A DNA stretch of 64,000 nucleotides, from NCBI GenBank assembly GCA_013115125.1, contig JABANN010000001.1:1-64000 (forward strand), given 5' to 3'. The position numbers and the translations under genes are program-made. Position 1 is the stretch's first letter. Each line of letters starts with the position of its first letter. Positions 12,694 through 25,361 of the stretch are shown here, in pieces. Origin of the DNA: Perkinsus olseni. Taxonomy: Eukaryota; Perkinsozoa; Perkinsida. The notes under the pieces are model-generated. The model was not told where the DNA came from and ran no database searches. It worked only from the letters and a program-made list of their open reading frames with translations.

Positions 12694-12905
12694 AGAACGC
12701 CTCATCCGGCTGTTGTTGTTGTTGATGATGACGCCAACGTCCGTACCTGACACGATATTCACCAGAAGACTAAGTACCTGTTTCTCTCCGTTAGGGGCGG
12801 CGCCGCTGTTTTGTTTCTGCGTGGGGAGTCCTCATCATCCTGGGTTCGCCTCAGTTTTACCTGCTGTTCTCTTGTAAAGCAGCAGCGTCATTTCTGAACG
12901 TATTA

Positions 12906-15900
12906 ATGGACCCCAGCCGGCAAGTACCATCAGAAGGCTCCCCAATGCAGCCACAGGGCTGCACTTCTGTAAGGGCAGCAGCATAGTCAGTGCCCCTTTC
13001 CTTGTACTCTCCCACTCAGGCCCCAGTAAACCCTACTGGACTGGAAGCCTTCTCTCAGCCGGCGATGCATGATGCTCAGCAGTTGCCCTTCGCTGAACTC
13101 ACTCAGGTCCGCTTCGCTGTGAGACTGTGCTGTTAGAGGTGTGATCGTGTCAGGTCACCGCGGTCCCCACGAATGCGCCTCCTACCACAACATTAGTACC
13201 TAGCGAGCAAAAGGTAGGTTTACCGTTCTGACCTTGAGTTGCCTTCTCCTGCTCTCTCGGACCGACCGTCAGCGGTTGTGGCAGATTGTGGATGATCCAG
13301 AGGAGGTTGACACCGAAGAGCACAACGACGACCCTTCCAGTCTTAGTGAACCGTTGGGGATGGGCCGAGCAAAAATGGTGAGCAGCATCATCGTGGATTC
13401 ATCACTAGTGCGAGGAGGGTCTTAACAGGTCCACCTCGATCTCGACTTGGCCGTTGACTTCGAGTCCACACGACTGGTGGGCCGAGTCGATATCACCTGC
13501 GTGCCGAATACTGCTGGTCCCTGCGAGTTGGTGCTCGACACCAGAGACCTCCAGATCAGACAGGTCAGCAGCCTCTATTCCCCTATCCCCCCATACCTCA
13601 CCATTCCCTAGGTGTACTTGGTAACAGCTCATCCCCCAATCATACCGGGCGCCTCGGCACCGTACATATTACAGGAGCTTCCCTTCGAGCTGGAAGAGGA
13701 CCGGAAAGTGAGCACCTTCGGCAGTCGTCGCGGGTGTAGCGTTGTGTTCAGGATTCTGTCTTCGGAACCCCACTTCGTATAACATTACCCCCAACATGTC
13801 TTGCCGGACAACAGTTGTTCGTCAGAGTGGTCTATGCTACGTCAAGCGATAGTTCTGCCCTTCAATTCCTTACAAAAGAGCAGACCTCTGGAGGTGATGA
13901 TGATGCTCCTCCTGTCCCTTCGTCCATTCTCGTAGTGAGAATGGACGTTGCCCCCATTCAGGTAAATTCCCATTTCTGTTCTCACAATGCGAGGCCATCC
14001 ACGCCAGAGCGATGGTCCCTCTCCAAGATGGCTGCAACTGCAAGGTGAGTGTCGCTGAGGCAGTGGCATTGAACGTATTATTCTCGATCCTTCCCAGGTC
14101 ACCTACTCTGCCCGCGTGAGAGCTCCGACCGAGCTATTCTGTCTGATGTCTGCAATTCGACAAACCTCCGCTGGCCACAGATGCCAGGTAGTAGGCCTAC
14201 TACCCCGCCTCTCCCTTTCTCCAATGTTTCCTATTCCCAACAGCCGCCTCACGACTTCGGCATATCTACAACGCCACCAGAGTTCTCGGGGCTCTGGTCA
14301 GCGCACACCTTCCGCCAAGACGTCGCCATACCGCCGTACCTCATTGCTATTGTATGCGGGGAGTTGGCCGGGAGACGACTTGGCCCTAGTAGGACGCGTT
14401 CTCATGTGGTCTTTGCGAGCATTATTATGTCCCTCAGGGTCCACGGTCTGGGCTGAGCCCTCGGTTGTTGATGAGGCTCAGTGGGAGTTCGAAGAGACGG
14501 AAAAGATACTATCCACGGCCGAGGAGTTGTGCGGTCCGTACAGGTTTGGAGTGTATGTGAATTATCGTTGGCGGCCTTGTCTCAGGCCAGTCGTGTCAGT
14601 TACGACCTCTTTGTGGTGCCTCCATCCTTCCCCTACGGCGGCATGGAAAATCCCTGCCTGACGTTCGTCACGCCCACCCTCCTCGCAGGAGACCGCAGCC
14701 AAGTTGATGTGATCGCTCATGAGATAGCCCACAGCTGGAGCGGCAACCTCGTGACCAACCGTAAGGTGAATTTTGTGAAGTGCGTCTTGGATGGTCCTCC
14801 CGGGCAGGGAACTGGGAGCACTTCTGGTTGAATGAAGGGATGACATGCTTTATTGAGCGAAAGATCGTCGAGTGCTGCTTCGGCGAGGAGCGGGGAGCAC
14901 TTCGAGCTGAGAGCGGCTGGCAAGCGCTACGCCAGTGCGTTGAACGGTAGGGGAAGCTCGAATGGGGGCGGTGGATCATCTAGAGAGCTCCTCAGGACCG
15001 GACCCGACCACAACTTCACATGTCTAGTGCCTGACCTATCCAATGGTGTCGATCCGGATGATTCATTTTCCACCGTGCCCTATGAGAAGGGGGCCAGTCT
15101 ATTGTGGTGAGGCATGTCTGGTCGTTTGAATGCGAGTAGTGAGGTCCTTCCCTGATAGGTACCTTCAAGAACTGGTTGGAGGCGACGAGGTCTTCCAGCC
15201 TTTCGTGAGGAAGTATTTCAATGCTTTCGCTGGCTCCACGGTCACGACACAACAATTCGCAAATTTCTTCATGCAAGAGTTCAAGAACAAGGTGAGATAT
15301 TTCGTGCCCACGCCTCCACATCTTCGAGGATCAGATAACTCAGCAGCCCGACTGGAAGAAGCTCTTCTATTCGCCTGGCATGCCGGAATACAAACCTCCA
15401 TACGACCCCAAACCGGTAGAAGAGGCTAAAGCCCTTGCCGTCACGTGGGAGGAGGCTGCCCATAATGGCGTTATTCCGGAGTGCTTGGGTGTGAGAGATT
15501 GGCCCAGCGCGAAGAAGTGCATCATGCTAAACACTCTCATAAGCGACGGCAGGTGAGACCGAGGCTCCTCAAATTCCTTGTTTATTCTCAAGGCCTGCAT
15601 GCCTGTCAGATTCGAGGATGGTAGATACGCCTCAGATGTCGTGAAGAAGATGAACGATGCCTACGGTTTCCTGGACACAAACTGCGAAGTATCTTGGCGT
15701 TTTGGTTAATAGAGCTAGCGAGTTGTCGTTGTAAGGTGCGCTGCGACTTCATCCAACTCGCCCTATCATCGGGTTGGGAGGAAGCCAAGCAGGAGGCTGT
15801 GAAGTTGGTGACGGAACAAGGCAGGATGAAATTCACTCGAACCCTATACAGGTTAGTGTATTGTCCCAGCAGGGTTTGTTCGGGCATTGGTGCTCTCTGT

Positions 15901-16034
15901 GGTTCAGATCGCTAGCTGAAGTCGATCCCGAGCTAGCTAGGAAAACGTTCGAGGAGCATAAGCTTTTCTATCATCCGATATGTCGTAAGATGGTCCAGAA
16001 GGACATCGGGCTTGACAGCGATAGTGATGAGTGA
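12906..16034 (+). CDS. M1 aminopeptidase of the leukotriene A4 hydrolase type
   Basis: LTA4H-family zinc aminopeptidases trim peptides in the cytosol; the animal members also hydrolyse leukotriene A4. The N-terminal beta domain reads [18 protein letters not shown] to [12 protein letters not shown] (about 13430-13563) and [14 protein letters not shown]. The substrate motif [12 protein letters not shown] lies at about 14632, and the zinc site [14 protein letters not shown] (HEXXH) at about 14716-14757. After an intron, EHFWLNEGM gives the third zinc ligand. [10 protein letters not shown] and the C-terminal helical domain ([20 protein letters not shown], about 15778-15840) follow to the stop at 16032-16034. 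Upstream of the beta domain are about 100 extra residues from ATG 12906, low in complexity and rich in Pro, Gln and acidic residues. They are not typical of the family. About fifteen short introns. The gene begins 213 bases after NMD3 on the same strand. Confidence 0.92.
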
Positions 16035-16795
16035 TGACGATAATAAACCGTCCATTATTTCACCTTTTTATCTCCATATGTCGCTTCCTGCTTACTCTGA
16101 TCTCTGTAGTGTTGTACGACCGACGGAACTCACTGAGTCTAGACTGAAGAGAAAGAGCCGTTCTCCGAGTACAGTTGCCACACGCCTCGCCTCCAGGGAG
16201 CTCCAGCGGTGACACGACTGTCACCGACGGTGAAGTTTAATTGTCTGTGTGCGTAGTTATAACGAAAACACAGGGAGAGAGCAGCCAATACCGTAGACGC
16301 ATACACGGAATACGTGCATCCACTAGCGGAACAAATGCCTCCCGGTTCCGCAAAAACAAAAATGCCGGGCAACAAGCGTGGTATTCCTTTTGGTTCACCA
16401 AGTTGAATTCTCCCCTTCCAACGTGATGTTCACCCGGTGAGGTGCATAATCGTCGTCGCTAAGCTCAAACGTTTCTCGCACGCATCGCTGTGCTTTCCTA
16501 TTGCCGACCTAGTGCTTTCCTCAACGGGATCGTCGTAGTGAGTATCTTTCTGTACACAATTAACTCGCTTGCCAAGATACTTGCATGTGAAACGGTCTGC
16601 CCAGCATGGGTTGGCGCTGATGGACCATAGACCCTTTTGAGCCCTCCGTCGTTCTTGAGTTCCGGCCAGTTCCTATTTAACACTGAACATCTTACACCAC
16701 ATCTTTCACATCATGTGAGACTAATCCCCGACTCTTGGGTTGAGCGAGGCAAGGCAACTTTGCAACGCAACATGTCTCGACAAGAGAAAGGCTCA
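16035..16795. other. Convergent intergenic region, no gene seen
   Basis: This lies between the 3' ends of the + strand aminopeptidase and the - strand Ctf4-like gene. Only short frames without family resemblance are present. It must contain both 3' UTRs; I see no clear terminator or RNA gene. Confidence 0.5.
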
Positions 16796-19700
16796 TCAAT
16801 AACACATGCACTGATACTCATCATTATCCATCGGCTCGGAGAACTTTCGCTGCATTTGAATCGTCCACATCATTCTGACGCCTCTTGCGGTTCGCGAATG
16901 GGTTACCCTATCGATAGATCGCTTCCCCATCAACCTCCGTACAGGACTCACCCTAATCGGCCCCCGCTTCGAGATTCCTTGGTTCCTGCCTTCGGTCACC
17001 TCTTCCGTTACAGGGGCCTCCCGGCGCTGTTCTCCCTCGACCGGATCGAAAGCCGTCCGCGGTGGTGCTGTACGTGCAGGGGATGGTACACTCGTCTGTC
17101 CACTGGGAGCAGAGCTCGGTATGACAGGCCGAGCCTGTGGTACAGCGGGTATACTAGGGCTCGCTATTGATGCCATATCTTCCTCAATACGGGCAGCCAA
17201 CAGTGGCTGACCGAGCTTCAAAGCCATCTGAAAAGAAGTAGGTGGAGTTGCAGCGACAAATCTTGGCAGCGCGGCGATCCACATGATTCGCACGGCCTCT
17301 TCGAAATTCACAAAAACCACTCAAATCCATCCATCCTTATATCGACCGACCTTCGCCATGAACCTCGGAGTGGCCGGTATCTGTAGAGCGAGTGTAGAGG
17401 TATCATAGGCAGCTTCTAGCTGCTTCGACTGCACTAGGTCGCGGAATGTCATCACCAACTTCTTTTCTAGACCAACCTACAGATACGTCACAGCCAGCGA
17501 GTTGTGGCGATGATCATGACGAAGCTACCGTAGTCTTTTTCATTTCGCTCGGATCTTCCCCAAGGTCGACGCCCCGGTCCCAACAGAATCTGAGTACAAT
17601 GGAATTCAGGCCGCAAGGCGATCGAGAACGTACTGCTTCCAGGTTGCCACAGCCCGCTCCGCGAAGGCACGCTCATTCTCCGGTCGGTCGCCAAGACTGG
17701 TCTTCTGAAAACAGAAGCCGCTCGTACGATCTCTTAATTCCCAGCTGATGGACCGACATCAGAGCCCTTTGACGAGCTCAGGCGGATCCTCCAGATTATC
17801 GAGGGAATGACTCTCGGCAAGGCCAGCCCTCTCGGCTCATATGCATCCTCGTAGCGCGTCCGGCAGATATGGAGATTGAGGCCTGACCATCCAACGTCGA
17901 CGGCGTGGTGGTCGCGGCGTCAAGAGCCCCACCAGTGCCGCCGATGGCCCAGAAGCCTTCGTTTTCACGTTGGATCTCGGCAACGCAATCGTACACAGGC
18001 ATCCACCTGGAACATGAGATAGACCGAGCAATCAGGGTGGGTGTATGGTTGCCTGAGGTCCACAGATGGCCCGGCGGTAGCCATCCCTGTAGGAAGTAGG
18101 GCCCGCAGCATCCCTACTGAGTCCATCGACAGAGGTATCGACTCGGAAGTCATCCTAAAAGAGACAAGATTCCCGACGACTCCGCCTGCTCCAGCGTCCA
18201 CCCAATCCAGGTGAGGGTCGGCCCCTGGCCAGCGTCGTGATGGCCATCAGCCGATACTGGTAGGGGTCCCTCCGAGAGAACGCCCACTCGACTTCCACTG
18301 CCGGCGCTATGGGCTAAGCAGTACCTAAGGGGAGCATCAAATGAAGGGCAGTCACCGGAGCGATTGGCGACCTGATCTTGGTGGCATCACCACCGTGATC
18401 AGCCACAGCCCAGAGGATAAGGCCGCTCGAGGCCGACGCGACCATGCTAACAGGCCGGCTAGACGGGCAGCCAATAGAGAGGACGTTGGTCGGGAGCCCA
18501 GCATTGAGAGACCTACAACGAGCCATGACGAGCATGGAGGCCCTCGGAAGATTCGCCTACCAAATTCGGATGCGCGGGCCGAGCTTCCTGCAGTTGGTCA
18601 TCCCCGTGACGAAGTCCCGGCCAATAGCAACGCAAACTAGCTGCTCACCAGAGGGCACTGACGCCGTCCAGTCTCGAGGGCCCGAGTTGGATATTCCTGG
18701 CCGATAATTTGCCGATGGTCGGAATTGAACCTGCGTGGATTAGGCCCTGAGCTCCACCGAGCTACTCGGAAACCCTCGTCATAGACGGTGCTCTCACAGG
18801 AAAGCTTCGGCTGGCACACAGTGTCTCACCGAGTGCGATCGGATGTAAAGAAGTTCACCCCTCGGGAAGCGGTACCCTGGAAACATTAGTCGGATTCTCT
18901 CCGCCCTGTTTGGTGTCCGTCACGAAATCATCCTCATCATATGCATCCTCATCAGTGGCTTCACTTGCCAAGCACGGAGCGCCTATCGAAGCACTGAGGG
19001 TGATTTGCAGGGAAGCTTCCACCCTCACCGAGGACGACTCCCTTGTCGCTGATGCTGGCCATCGACCAGCCGTAAACGGAGTCCTTAATCCGAGTTTGCC
19101 GAGGAGGTGCCCCGGGTGTGGTATAGGTGATCTACCCCAACGTCGATAGGGCGGAGATTGCGATATGACCCTACCTCAAGGGCGCTCTCAGGGACCTCAT
19201 CATCGGGGATTTGGACGTCCGGAGGGGTGAGCATCTGTCTCGTAACGACCCCGTGCGAGTTCCAGCAGAGCAGTATCTGCAAACGGGTCCACTGGACGGC
19301 TAAGTGAGGGAGATTGACCTTGTTTATTCCGTTATTCCCCTCGGTCGCTTGGATCCCTTGAGGGGTATTGGCACCAGGGCAGAAGGCTGGCTGCATCGTC
19401 ATCATGCGAGTGGGGCGTTGATGACGGGGATCTCGCGATACTTCAACACGAGCAGGGGATGCTACTGCCGATGGCTCCGGTGGGGAAGCAGCCTGCTCCT
19501 GAACGCAGGCAGAGGCTCACGGGCAAGAGGTTGGGACCGGGCTGGGGCTACCCGCTCAGCCGTAGCGTCTATCTCGTCCATAAGTTCATCTTCCGAATTG
19601 GGGGCCTCCTGATGTGGATCCTCCTCCGCGAAGAGATCATCAGCTCTGGTGTCATCACCCCCGGCGGAAGAAGCTGTGGAGGGCACTCCTGTGTACTGGA

Positions 19701-19893
19701 TAGGAACGTAGATGTTACCAGCTTCCTCGTCTACAAAGTCCTTGGCGGTTTTCAGGCGGCGACCTGTAGTGGGTTTCGCGGGGCTGCTCGGGGACGAAGG
19801 CGAAGAGGATGATGACCGCGCCGGGGAAGAGGACGAGGGGGAGGAGGAGGGTGAGCTCATGACGCTTCGGTACAACTGGTCGAGGGATCGCAT
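16796..19893 (-). CDS. Ctf4/AND-1 (WDHD1) replisome scaffold lacking the N-terminal WD40 domain
   Basis: Ctf4/AND-1 trimers tie DNA polymerase alpha and other clients to the CMG helicase. Reading - strand from the top: a Ser-rich then acidic N-terminus (KTAKDFVDEEAGNIYVPIQY, about 19755), then MQPAFCPGANTPQG (about 19385), QILLCWNSHGVVTRQ (about 19270), DVQIPDDE, SVYGWSMASISDKGVVLGEG (about 19030-19080), CVAIGRDFVTGMTNCRKL (about 18600), VSMVASASSGLILWAVADHG (about 18420), LSMDSVGMLRALLP (about 18110) and EGFWAIGGTGG (about 17955). This is the order of the SepB beta-propeller in AND-1 (QPAFQPGSTP, VWNSxGIIR, DVEFHD, ADLSHEAILLA, CYVDSEGIVRML). The helical C-terminal domain follows (VGLEKKLVMTFRDLVQSKQL, about 17470; ALKLGQPLLAARIEEDMA, about 17180-17230), then a disordered tail to TGA 16796-16798. 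Only about 150 residues precede SepB, so the usual WD40 propeller is absent. Start is ATG 19893 or 19860. Exon joins are approximate. Confidence 0.75.
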
Positions 19894-20022
19894 TCAGCAC
19901 TGCAACTCGACGCCAACAAGTATTCACATCAATAACGCCTGGTAACAACACATGCCACTTTGAACAGCGACGGCCGATTGAATTCAATGGCGGGCTGAGG
20001 GCAGAGCAGCAGATTGAGCATC

Positions 20023-22629
20023 TCAGGACCAGCCCATTCCCTCAATACCTCGCTGTATGGCCTCCTTAACCTTGGACACGTCGATTTCACAAGGCTCCTT
20101 AGAAAGATCTCCGCACGATCGAATGACTGAGGGGAGCGGCAGTAGAGCAGACAACGTGGATGCTGCCCAGACTTACTCGTGACGATCTCGTGGTCCACCA
20201 GCCTCCTCCCAATACAGCTAGCGACCAACTCGTTCAACTCATCCGGATCGATGCGGCTTCGCGAAGTGAAGTCCTCGCAAGATCTATCAAGTGATCGAGT
20301 GCCTTCTGGTATAATGTGATGGGCTTACTCTAAGGGGGCCAGCTTCTTAGCTATAGTGTTGAGGTCGCTGTAGTGGAACCCCATTGACGATCCCTGCTCT
20401 TCCATATACCTGGCACAAGCCGGGGCTCAGATTGGGACCAAAGGAACAGAGCAGCGGCAGTCCAGGGTTGGCAGCAGCAGCCTACTACTTGAGGGTGTAC
20501 TCATCCGCTCTGACGATATAGAAGGGCACTGCTGCTAGGGTTACTGTGGCTCCTACATAGAACTCGGACGGCGAGAACCTGAAACCGTGGGATGGTACAG
20601 GGTTGGTAGGGCGAGAGAAGCGAGCATTTCGGAGCACGTTGGCTCACCATTGTCCGGTAGCGGGGTTCCTCTTCCTTGACTTCTCCGAGAATTTGCCCTC
20701 GGTCTGGCCAGAGTTTCGACACCTCATCTCCCACACAGCGACTTGGTCGTCCAACAGATACACGCCAATAATGAACCTGTACGCAAGTCGCTGTCGTCCA
20801 GTTTGTTACTTGAAGGAGCACTCGAGCGCAGCGGCCCGTCACCTTCTGTTGGCATCCTCGGGCTGGTTGTTGTCCATTCTCGCCTCGAAGCGTAGTATCT
20901 TGCCCGAGTTCATCATCTTCTTCACCATATCTTGCCGTGGGGGCTTCGGACGAAGGGAATAGCAGGAGCCCCTGGAAAGGTGGTGGCCAAGGCAGCAGCA
21001 CGCACAGGCATCTCACAGTGAGTCCTCCTCCAGGCCAACACCGATGTGAGGAGGCTTGGTCAGCTCGTAGTGGGTCGGCGGCTCCACATCAAGCTCAACT
21101 GCCTCCTGAGGGTTGCCGTTGAACCTGCGCCCAGGAAAACTTTTTCTTGCCCCGGAAATCAATCCCTACTTCTTGTAAAACTCCCTCGTGGCTGAGTCGC
21201 AGTCGTAGATGAAGAAGTCACGACCATAGACTGCGATGGTAGTATTAGTGGAGAGGTCGTGCGGACTGTACCTGACACAGGCAAAAGCTGAGGAGCTCCA
21301 GCGACTGGGAGGCAATATTACTGCATTCGCCCGCCGGTCTCATCGTAGGCAGTCTTCATCTCATCCACGAACATGCCTGGTGTATGGACCTGGCCACCTC
21401 CGTTCTCAGCCGTCGTCACCCGCAGCCCCAGTCCTACCGGTATGGGCTTCTTGAGGAGTGGCCCTCTCTTATAGAAAGTGGGGTAGCGATCACGGCCCGA
21501 GTTCCTAGTATGTATTTCCAGTATCTCCATAGTATCGTCAACCAGGAAGAAGTGGATCGTATAGTACTGCCGCGTGCCGTACCTGCCCAGGCGGATCAGC
21601 TGCACGATTTAGCGACACCCTGGAAGGGGCCTTTTGTTCTGTAAACAGCCTCCCTCATCTCACCGGGTCTTGTCGTCCCAGTAGGCGTAGAATCTGAGCA
21701 CTTTTCTGTCGTTTTCCAAGTACTGTTTCATCTTAGGGTTGGTACGGCCACCTCCGAGGATCATCTCATTGTAGCTGAACACCAGCATCACGTTCCGCAG
21801 CGTACTCCGCAGGACCAAGGGGATTGATCGAAAGAAACCGGTCAGTAATGGTCGAGGTCTTGGACGCGACTCCGGTGGTATTCAGAGCCAAGCGCAAGCG
21901 GATACGGGATGTACATCGTGTACCTACACTTTCTGTTCCCGCACGGCCTCAGGGATGGGCTGCTGAGACAGCTGGACTGATTTCTGTTTCGCAGCAGTAT
22001 ACTGATCCAATGGGGTCTCCCTCTCCTCCCCTACCAAGGGCCACATCTATGCCAGCAGCTGGTCCAAGGGCGTCGACCTACCTATGTCCAGCCCGTGCTC
22101 CTTATAGAAGTCCTTCGTGAACTTATCACATGAAGTGACCATGAACTTCCTCCCATAGACATTGATGGTGATGCCGCAGCGCAGGTTATCAGGACCAAAG
22201 TAGCCTCCATCAGGATGCTCAACTCTGTGTCGCTTCAGGAAGGGCCCCTGGGGGTGGCACCGTGTGACAGAGGGACCCGCTGACGCTCGTTGCTCACTAC
22301 CTGTTGGAGGCCACTGTTGTGGACCTTAGGCTCCGAAATCTGCAAGGAGCCGTCTTCCAAGTAGTAGAATATCGTGCACCTGACGAACCCGAGAGGAAAG
22401 TCCCAGTCCCCGGCTACCCCGGGCACGCACTTCCTAATCCTGAAGTTCTCAATTGGCGACTCCACCACGGGCTCTTGGAAGTAAGCGTAGTACCGGAGCA
22501 CCTGATCGAACGTGTCCCGTAGCCGAAAGTTGCAGAGGCGAAAGGCAGTAGTAGTCTGACCTGCTTGTCGTGCTGCATCCAGGCCGGCTGGATGCGGAGG
22601 TCTGGGGCGTTCTTCGCTACAGCTACCAT
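20023..22629 (-). CDS. EFHC1/2-type flagellar protein with three DM10 domains
   Basis: EFHC/Rib72 proteins sit inside the doublet microtubules of cilia and flagella. Three DM10 domains are visible. First: VLRYYAYFQEPVVESPIENF, TIFYYLEDGSLQISEPKVHN, VYGRKFMVTSCDKFTKDFYK (about 22500 down to 22095). Second: KVLRFYAYWDDKTR, YYTIHFFLVDDTMEILEIHT, VYGRDFFIYDCDSATREFYK (about 21710 down to 21175). Third: KILRFEARMDNN, RFIIGVYLLDDQVAVWEMRC, PSEFYVGATVTLAAVPFYIV (about 20910 down to 20500). After the third comes YMEEQGSSMGFHYSDLN and an EF-hand-like helical region (RIDPDELNELVASCIGRRLV, about 20245). The end, SKVKEAIQRGIEGMGWS, stops at TGA 20023-20025 when the intron starting GTAAGTCTGG is removed. 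ATG 22629 gives a short N-terminus; a further 5' exon is possible. It points to a flagellated life stage. Confidence 0.9.
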
Positions 22630-22899
22630 TGGTCAAATGCCTGCCAAGCTGATGCTTGCCTCCGACAGCGGGAAGAACACAACCCTTCCTGTTTCCACAA
22701 CATGGAAACTAATTCCAATGCTCATGGTATCAACGAGTATCGATTGATCCACGACGCAATGAAGGAGCCATGCACTGCAATTTAAGCCTTCAGAGGGAAC
22801 CCCGGCACGATCGGCCGTAGATGGTGAGCGCAGGAGCCGGCTGGGGTCACGCCGATCTGACTAGGCCTCCAAGAGCAAGGCATCTGAAAGGGCTTCACG

Positions 22900-25361
22900 T
22901 CACTCAGCGGAAGCCGACCCCAGGCACGAGCGCTCGTTCATGACTACTTGTAAGGCAGGCAGCGGCTGGGAGACAACCTGAGGCCCACTAGAAGGCATTG
23001 TGTGGTAGGAGGGGTTGAGCGAGACGGATCTGACTTGGATGCCGCTTGGATCGGCTAGGCTAAAGAGCATCTAAACCCCGTCACCACACCTTACCTTATC
23101 CGAGCTCCTCCGATGCCGCCACCAGCAGTGGGCGGCGGTCCACCACATCCGACAATCCTGCCTACTACCGGTGGGGGAGGGCCCCCCGCTAGAAAGGGCA
23201 CAACGGCACCGGATGGGTGAAAGCTCAGGCGGGGAGCCCCGAGTTCCAGTCGAGGCATCGGTATTCGCCAAGCTTGAGGACCGAGTCCACCAACCGGAAT
23301 ACGCCTGACCGCCACAGTCCAACAGCGGCAGGTATCAACTGCTCACCCAGATGCCTGCATTCCGAAACCTCGATTAACGGGAGGAGGCAGGGACCGGGCG
23401 AGGCATCGCTCCGCATGTGAATGGGGTTGTATGGGCGGTAGGACAGCCTTCGGAGGGAGAGTCACCGGCTGCGCAACCTGTCGACCACCGGGCATCGCCA
23501 GCCGAGCGTTGTACGCACCCAGTTACCTTCGGCCCAGACTGAGCAGTACCGCTGCGCAGAGGTGTGGTCCGCTTCCGCACCAAAGTGGAGTGTCCTTCTG
23601 TCTTCCCCCGGGTAGCCCGCTTCCTCGCATCCCGTTCAATATTCCAAATCCGATCCAGATGCTCCCTTAGACGCTGGTGGCCCCAGGGGTCTATCTCGCT
23701 GTCCTTGGGCGCAGTCCTATGGGCTGCGTTCCAGTGCCTGCCGCCAGCCCGCTAGTACCGATCCGAAGCTTCCTAACACGGTACTTGGTGTCGCTTGGGT
23801 CGGCCAGTTCTATCCCGTAGAGCATGTTGTGCTTCCTCAACCAGTTGAGGGACGCCAGGAACCCGACACAGTCGATGCCTGCTCAGCACTGAGGTCGGCT
23901 AGACACCACTGGTCCTTACTGTAGCGCTCAAAGGCTCTTCGAAAGTACCACAACTTCCACGACCGCTGAATCCGGCTTGCACGGAAGCTGCGGCCAAGGC
24001 GAGGGGTCCTCGGCAGCTCTAAGGACGCCCTGTCATTATCTCTGGACACAGAGGCTACCTGGATCAACCTCGCTGCCCTCCTTGAGTGGAGGCTTCACCT
24101 CCTCGGAACCTGCTCTCGAAGGCCGTAGTCTCGGCGTCATCGGACCTGATACGTCTCGCCTCCATCACGAGCAGGATGAGTTAACTTGGGGTGATCCCAC
24201 CCCTCGTCTTCATCGGTCTTCTTGTACCAAGCCGAGGTGTAGAAGGCGTCTTCCCCGAACCTTCGACGTGCGCTCCTAGAGACATATGATACCACCAACC
24301 TACTCCGATCGCCCGTTGGTGCATGGCGTCGATCATTCTTCTTCGCCGATGCGCTACTAGGCGGGGGACGCCTGACGAATTCTGCGCCCCTCGGACAGCG
24401 GCTCTCAAGCCCCACCCCCTCGCCGCCGATGCAGGAGGCGCTGCGATCGCCGGTGGACCATGACGCCGAGGCTCCTGCTGTGGAGCTGTCGCTAGTAGCC
24501 CACTAGACTTGAGGCTCGGCGGCACCGACGAGTACCTAGTACAAGTCTGGACGGCAACACATTAGAAGCATACCTTATGATATCTGGAGCCTGTCTTCTG
24601 TCGGGCGTCACTGGGCCAGAGGATGACGATCGGACGACGCTCCTGGAGCTCAATGGCAGTCCAGGAACGAAGAAAGGTGGTGGTTGGGTTATTAAGGGCG
24701 GTACCTACCGCCGCCGCCCCACATTCGGTGGTTGACAGGATTTCGACTAGCCTACAACTGCTTGCCCACCGATGAGCCAAGAAGGATTGCTAACTGGCTG
24801 CAAGGACGTGAATGTCGGCGGAGCGATGGCTGACAACGATCTGAATGATGCAACAACGAGCCAAAGGTTCCCACTTGTTCGGGGCGTATGCAAGGTGCGG
24901 CTCAGTGACCGACTACTAGCATTAGAGCCGATGGAGCATTCTCTCCGGCTAGAGTAGCCCACGGGTACGGAGAGCTGTGGAGCAGCCCCTGGGATCCGCG
25001 AGACCTCTGAACCTCGACGCGAGAATGGGTGTGGGGAAGGTCCTCGCTGGACAGGCGCGCCGAGAGAGACCACAACCTGACAGGGATGATGGCCGACCAG
25101 CGCGATGCCTTGGATAGAACCAGCGGCACCCTTGGAGGCACTGCAGAAGAGAAGGCTGGCTTGGAAGTGCATGGAGCTCTGTATTCTAGAGGGCCAAGCG
25201 GGAACGGTGATAGGAAGCGGAGCTTGGGACCTGACAACGAGGAGGGTCGCATCAGAGCCGACCATGAGCGGGCGGAGGGCTATCTCGGAGGCGGCGAGCG
25301 GAAGAACCGAGAGGGAGCCCACGCCCACCTTCCGGAGGATGGAGCAGGGTCGGAACGGCAA
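22900..25361 (-). CDS. Unidentified multi-exon gene, charged and Pro/Gly-rich
   Basis: I do not recognise the family, but coding exons with good splice sites are clear on the - strand. In order: EILSTTECGAAAVGTAL and SWTAIELQERRPIVILWPSD (about 24745-24580, donor AAG/GTATGC); RFGEDAFYTSAWYKKTDEDE (about 24270-24175); RSFRASRIQRSWKLWYFRRA (about 24000-23930); IDCVGFLASLNWLRKHNMLY with GIELADPSDTKYRVRKL (about 23880-23770); DPWGHQRLREHLDRIWNIER with a basic tail (about 23690-23560); a Gly/Pro-rich segment ending GGGIGGARIR (donor AAG/GTAAGG near 23095); and a final exon LADPSGIQVRSVSLNPSYHT to the TGA at 22900-22902. The 5' part (24780-25361) is open in several frames and its true frame is unclear. 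No membrane helix is convincing. Confidence 0.5.

Noticed and set aside
18715-18775. tRNA-like string on the - strand (TAGCTCGGTGGAGC and GGTTCAATTCC)
   Set aside because: The T stem and anticodon stem do not pair, position 33 is not U, and the stretch lies inside the Ctf4-like gene.
24747-25361. 204-codon - strand frame and overlapping + strand frames of 114 and 132 codons
   Set aside because: Several frames are open at once in a GC-rich stretch, so none can be taken as the true first exon of the gene below.
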